Of a stretch of DNA of 22,887 nucleotides, positions 20,215-22,887 are shown one piece after another. Under the pieces are notes generated by a model that saw nothing but the letters and a program-made list of their open reading frames with translations, had not been told where the DNA came from and made no database searches. How positions within the stretch are numbered: the first letter of the stretch is position 1; every line of letters begins with the position of its first letter. The DNA comes from a virus. The translations under genes and the position numbers were made by a program. The DNA lies in the IMG/VR virus record IMGVR_UViG_3300042356_001651, positions 1 to 22,887 of that record; one strand, given 5' to 3'.

Positions 20215-20919
20215 ATGGGAAAAACAGTAGGTATTTTTAGTATGAGTGGTGAAGGTAAAACAACTTCTACTATCGTAAATCCTGATGGTAAATATGATTT
20301 TACCAAAGAAGGATACAATGGTATGGATCCTAAAACACATTTTATCATTAATTGTGATAAAAAAGAGCTTCCATTTCCAGGAAATATGTGGTGTGCAGAA
20401 GAAAAGAATTATGCTTCAACTTCAGACTATGATTCTATTCTAAAGTGCATAGATTATTGCGCTAAAACACAAGAAATTAAATCAGTTTCTATTGACACAA
20501 TCAATTCTTATTTGACTTTTAAAGAATTTAATGATCGTAAGAAAATGACTTTTGATCAATGGAGAGATTTAGCGTTAGATATTGTAGAATTAATTAATTT
20601 GTGCAATACTAAACTAAGAAAAGACCAGATAGCTTATTTGTTTGGTCATGTTGAGCTTATTACAGATGTAAACGGTGAAGAAAAGAAAGTACTTGCTACT
20701 ACTGGTAAAAAATTAAAGAAGATATTTCCAGAATCTTTACTTCCAATCGTATTATTTGGTAGAGTAGATGGTGGTCTTGATGGTGATAATACTCATTATT
20801 TTGAAACAAAATCTTCTAAATCAACAGCAAAAACTCCAATAGGAATGTTTCCTAACTTCTTGATTCCTAATAGTTTAAAACTTGTAGATAGTTCTATAAG
20901 AAGTTATTACAAAATCTAA
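20215..20919 (+). CDS. Sak4-like RecA-fold ATPase
   Basis: 234 residues. The P-loop SMSGEGKTT (residues 10-18) is followed by a Walker B strand, IKSVSIDTINSYL, and the polypeptide FGHVELITDVNGEE is typical of phage AAA_24/Sak4-type single-strand annealing or recombination ATPases. In phages these proteins sit next to an SSB, as here. It would promote homologous recombination or annealing of ssDNA. The first P-loop residue is serine where glycine or alanine is usual. Confidence 0.8.
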   Translation: MGKTVGIFSMSGEGKTTSTIVNPDGKYDFTKEGYNGMDPKTHFIINCDKKELPFPGNMWCAEEKNYASTSDYDSILKCIDYCAKTQEIKSVSIDTINSYLTFKEFNDRKKMTFDQWRDLALDIVELINLCNTKLRKDQIAYLFGHVELITDVNGEEKKVLATTGKKLKKIFPESLLPIVLFGRVDGGLDGDNTHYFETKSSKSTAKTPIGMFPNFLIPNSLKLVDSSIRSYYKI

Positions 20920-20962
20920 TTTTTATTTTTTATTTATTATAAACCCTTAAACAATTATTATT

Positions 20963-21229
20963 ATGTCAACTGTTAAAACAATTACAAGACAGACGCTACA
21001 AAATTATGTAGACCAAAAGAAAACCGTAGAAGAAATGGCAGAACTTCTATCAGCTCCAAAATCTAAAATCAAAGAAGGTTTAAAATTCTTTGATATTAAA
21101 CTACCTAGAGCTTCTCGTGGTGGTGTTATTTGGAATTTTGTAGACGATGAAGCAGCTACATTTATTGATGACGTTGTAGCTAACGATGTAGATTTGACGC
21201 TACCTAACGAAGAAGTTGTTAACTTCTAA
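20963..21229 (+). CDS. Small HTH-like protein
   Basis: 88 residues. TRQTLQNYVDQKKTVEEMAE and LLSAPKSKIKEGLKFFDIKL look like a helix-turn-helix domain (short linker PKS between helices). The C-terminus is acidic (FVDDEAATFIDDVVANDVDL). It may be a transcription or replication regulator. It is followed by a terminator, so it ends the transcript with the Sak4-like gene or forms its own unit. The leader AAACAATTATTATTATG is A/T-rich. Confidence 0.65.
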   Translation: MSTVKTITRQTLQNYVDQKKTVEEMAELLSAPKSKIKEGLKFFDIKLPRASRGGVIWNFVDDEAATFIDDVVANDVDLTLPNEEVVNF

Positions 21230-21241
21230 TTAAACTTTTCT

Positions 21242-21275
21242 AAAGGTCCGCATTAATTTGTGGACCTTTTTATTC
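21242..21275 (+). terminator. Intrinsic terminator
   Basis: The stem AAAGGTCCGC...GTGGACCTTT has one A-C or G-T variation and an A/T loop, and is followed by TTTTTATT. It separates the HTH-like gene from the SSB gene. Confidence 0.8.
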
Positions 21276-21306
21276 TTTGTATTTATTAACCATTAATTAT
21301 TATATT

Positions 21307-21900
21307 ATGTCAGGATTTTCATTTAGCAAAACAGAAGAAGTTAAACAAAACGTAGGAGTTAAAGCTTCTACAGGTATTCATGAATTTAAAGTTACTGCTG
21401 TTGAAGTAGTAGAAATCAAAGGTAAAGATGGTAACCCTGATTGGGAAAAAGGTCAAATTACTTTTGAGTGCACTAAAACTATTGAAGGTAAAGATTCAGT
21501 AGGTAAAACAATAAACTACGACATTCTTTTCCCTAAAGATGAAGAGAGTGCTGAAAAACTAGGTAAAAGATTAATTCATATCTTGTCTAAAGTATCTACT
21601 AAAGATAAAATAGATACTGTAAAAGAAATGATTAAGAAACTTGACTTAACTTCTATTAAGACTTTGATGAATGGTATCAAAAAGATTGCTGAAAACAGAA
21701 GTCTTCGTCTTAAAGTAGTAGCTAACAAAGAAGGTAAGTATCCTATGATTCCTATGTATTATTCAGGATATGCTGAAACTATAGATACTAATCCTTCTGA
21801 GCTTCGTTACGATGCTGAGAAAGAAGGTACTAAAAGTTTTCCTAGTAATACAGAAGTTGCAATTGCAACAGAGGAATTGATAGACGATCTTCCTTTTTAA
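21307..21900 (+). CDS. ssb: Single-stranded DNA-binding protein
   Basis: 197 residues. A strand-rich core (STGIHEFKVTAVEVVEIKGK, then WEKGQITFECTKTIEGKDS) looks like an OB-type fold. The extreme C-terminus EELIDDLPF is the acidic tip of bacterial SSB proteins, used to bind recombination and replication partners. ATG 21307 is the real start; an upstream in-frame TTG lies in the terminator. It forms a pair with the Sak4-like ATPase and is bracketed by terminators on both sides, so it is probably transcribed from its own promoter. Confidence 0.8.
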   Translation: MSGFSFSKTEEVKQNVGVKASTGIHEFKVTAVEVVEIKGKDGNPDWEKGQITFECTKTIEGKDSVGKTINYDILFPKDEESAEKLGKRLIHILSKVSTKDKIDTVKEMIKKLDLTSIKTLMNGIKKIAENRSLRLKVVANKEGKYPMIPMYYSGYAETIDTNPSELRYDAEKEGTKSFPSNTEVAIATEELIDDLPF

Positions 21901-21926
21901 TTTTTTTAATTTAATTTGTATATAAG

Positions 21927-21960
21927 AATAAGGGGTAGTAAATTTGCTATCCCTTATTTT
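21927..21960 (+). terminator. Intrinsic terminator
   Basis: The stem AATAAGGGGTAG (21927-21938) pairs with CTATCCCTTATT (21947-21958), with one G-T pair, an 8-base loop, and TT after it. It ends the SSB transcript just before the primase start. Confidence 0.75.
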
Positions 21961-21968
21961 ACTCCACT

Positions 21969-22887
21969 ATGTTTAAATTTGATAAAATCAAAGAACAGGA
22001 GAAACTATCTCCAAAAGAGATAATTCAAAAGATAGGAGAAGAGAATATATATTTTAAATATTTAGGATATTACCCAGAACCAAATAAAAAATATAAATCA
22101 CCGTTTTCAAAAGATAAAACTCCATCGTTTGCATTTAAACAATTTGATAGTTTAATTTTCAAATGTTTTAGTACAGATAAAGGAGGAGATTGTGTAAAGC
22201 TAGTGTCAGAATTATATAATGAATCTTATAAAGATGCGATTAAAAGAATCATATTCGATTTCAAAACAGGAGATACTTTACCATACGAATCTAAAATATT
22301 GGATTCAAGTAAATTTGTTAAACATAATACTGAAATACAAGTTGTTTTACAACCTTTTAATGAAAGTGATTTAAGATACTGGAAGCAAGGTAATATAGAT
22401 AGAGATACACTAGATTTTTTTAATGTAAAAGTTGCAAGAGAAGTGTGGTTAGATAAAGGAGAAGGGTTTAAGTATGTATGGAATTACTTACCTAAAAACC
22501 CTATATTCAGATACTTGGTTAATGGGAGGTATAAATGTTATAGACCATTAGAAAAAGATAAATCTTTTAAATGGTTGAGTAACATGACAAAGAAAGATTG
22601 GCAAGGGTTTAACCAATTACCTGATAAAAATGATGTACTGATAATCACCAAATCAATGAAAGATATAATGGTTTGGTATAAATTAGGTTATCCTGCTGTT
22701 TCACCAGCTACAGAATCTCAAGTTATTAAACCAGAAATCTTTGATTATTTTTATAGGAAATTTGACAAAATTTACCTAAATTATGATTTCGACCAAACAG
22801 GTATATCTAAAGCAATGCAGTATGATGTACCCAAAATATTTACTTTTGACGACAAAAGTAAAGACGCGTTTGATTTAGTAAAAAATA
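21969..22887 (+). CDS. DnaG-like primase, 3' truncated by window end
   Basis: 306 residues are visible and the gene runs off the end. Residues 43-95 align with the DnaG zinc-binding (CHC2-type) domain: SPFSKDKTPSFAF, then FKCFSTDKGGDCVKLVSEL. However, three of the four usual zinc ligands are replaced (SPFS for C-P-x-H, CFST for C-x-x-C). The TOPRIM domain begins near residue 222 (VLIITKSMKDIMVWYKLG; lysine stands where many have glutamate) and continues with YLNYDFDQTGIS, the D-x-D metal site. It would synthesise RNA primers for the DnaB/polymerase fork. Start ATG 21969 sits directly after a terminator. Confidence 0.82.
   Translation, partial: MFKFDKIKEQEKLSPKEIIQKIGEENIYFKYLGYYPEPNKKYKSPFSKDKTPSFAFKQFDSLIFKCFSTDKGGDCVKLVSELYNESYKDAIKRIIFDFKTGDTLPYESKILDSSKFVKHNTEIQVVLQPFNESDLRYWKQGNIDRDTLDFFNVKVAREVWLDKGEGFKYVWNYLPKNPIFRYLVNGRYKCYRPLEKDKSFKWLSNMTKKDWQGFNQLPDKNDVLIITKSMKDIMVWYKLGYPAVSPATESQVIKPEIFDYFYRKFDKIYLNYDFDQTGISKAMQYDVPKIFTFDDKSKDAFDLVKN

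Noticed and set aside
1-22887. CRISPR array or insertion sequence
   Set aside because: No regularly spaced direct repeats and no transposase-like frame were seen; the repeats at 13.5-16.5 kb are inverted and unevenly spaced.

Overview
The window is almost certainly part of a double-stranded DNA phage genome infecting a member of the Bacteroidota. Every supported gene lies on the + strand. Genes are short and tightly packed, often with ATGA-type overlaps. Base composition is very AT-rich. Starts sit behind A/T-rich leaders ending in AAATTATG or similar, without Shine-Dalgarno sequences, which is typical of Bacteroidota and their phages. The replication gene set (family A polymerase, SF2 helicase, DnaB-like helicase, Sak4-like ATPase, SSB with a DDLPF tail, TOPRIM primase) resembles crAss-like or related large Bacteroidota phages. 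That family assignment is inference, because no capsid, terminase or RNA polymerase gene is in the window.

Layout. Positions 1-8000 form an accessory region of small, mostly unrecognised early-type genes. It includes a zinc-ribbon peptide, a radical SAM protein of the spore-photoproduct-lyase type, a small HExxH zincin, a DUF1566/C-type-lectin-like protein whose end looks like a diversity-generating retroelement variable region, a tRNA-Glu(UUC), and two tRNA-Leu-like genes whose anticodon arm appears to be missing. Positions 8050-10950 hold a family A DNA polymerase interrupted exactly in motif B by a group I intron that carries a LAGLIDADG homing endonuclease. Positions 10959-13345 hold small genes and an SF2 helicase. 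Positions 16574-22887 hold a nucleotide/replication block: MazG-like enzymes, a cREC-type receiver domain, a putative helicase loader, DnaB, Sak4-like ATPase, SSB and a truncated primase.

The most unusual element is at about 13577-16540. This is a roughly 3 kb array of small promoterless cassettes separated by attC-like imperfect inverted repeats. In six complete cassettes the first 8-9 bases are the exact reverse complement of the last 8-9 bases of the same cassette, while the two outer arms of one repeat often do not match each other. That is the arrangement left by integron cassette recombination, not by simple terminators. Cassette genes have richer GC and different codon use from the phage backbone. 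No integrase lies in the window, so it would be described as a cluster of attC sites lacking an integrase, embedded in a phage.
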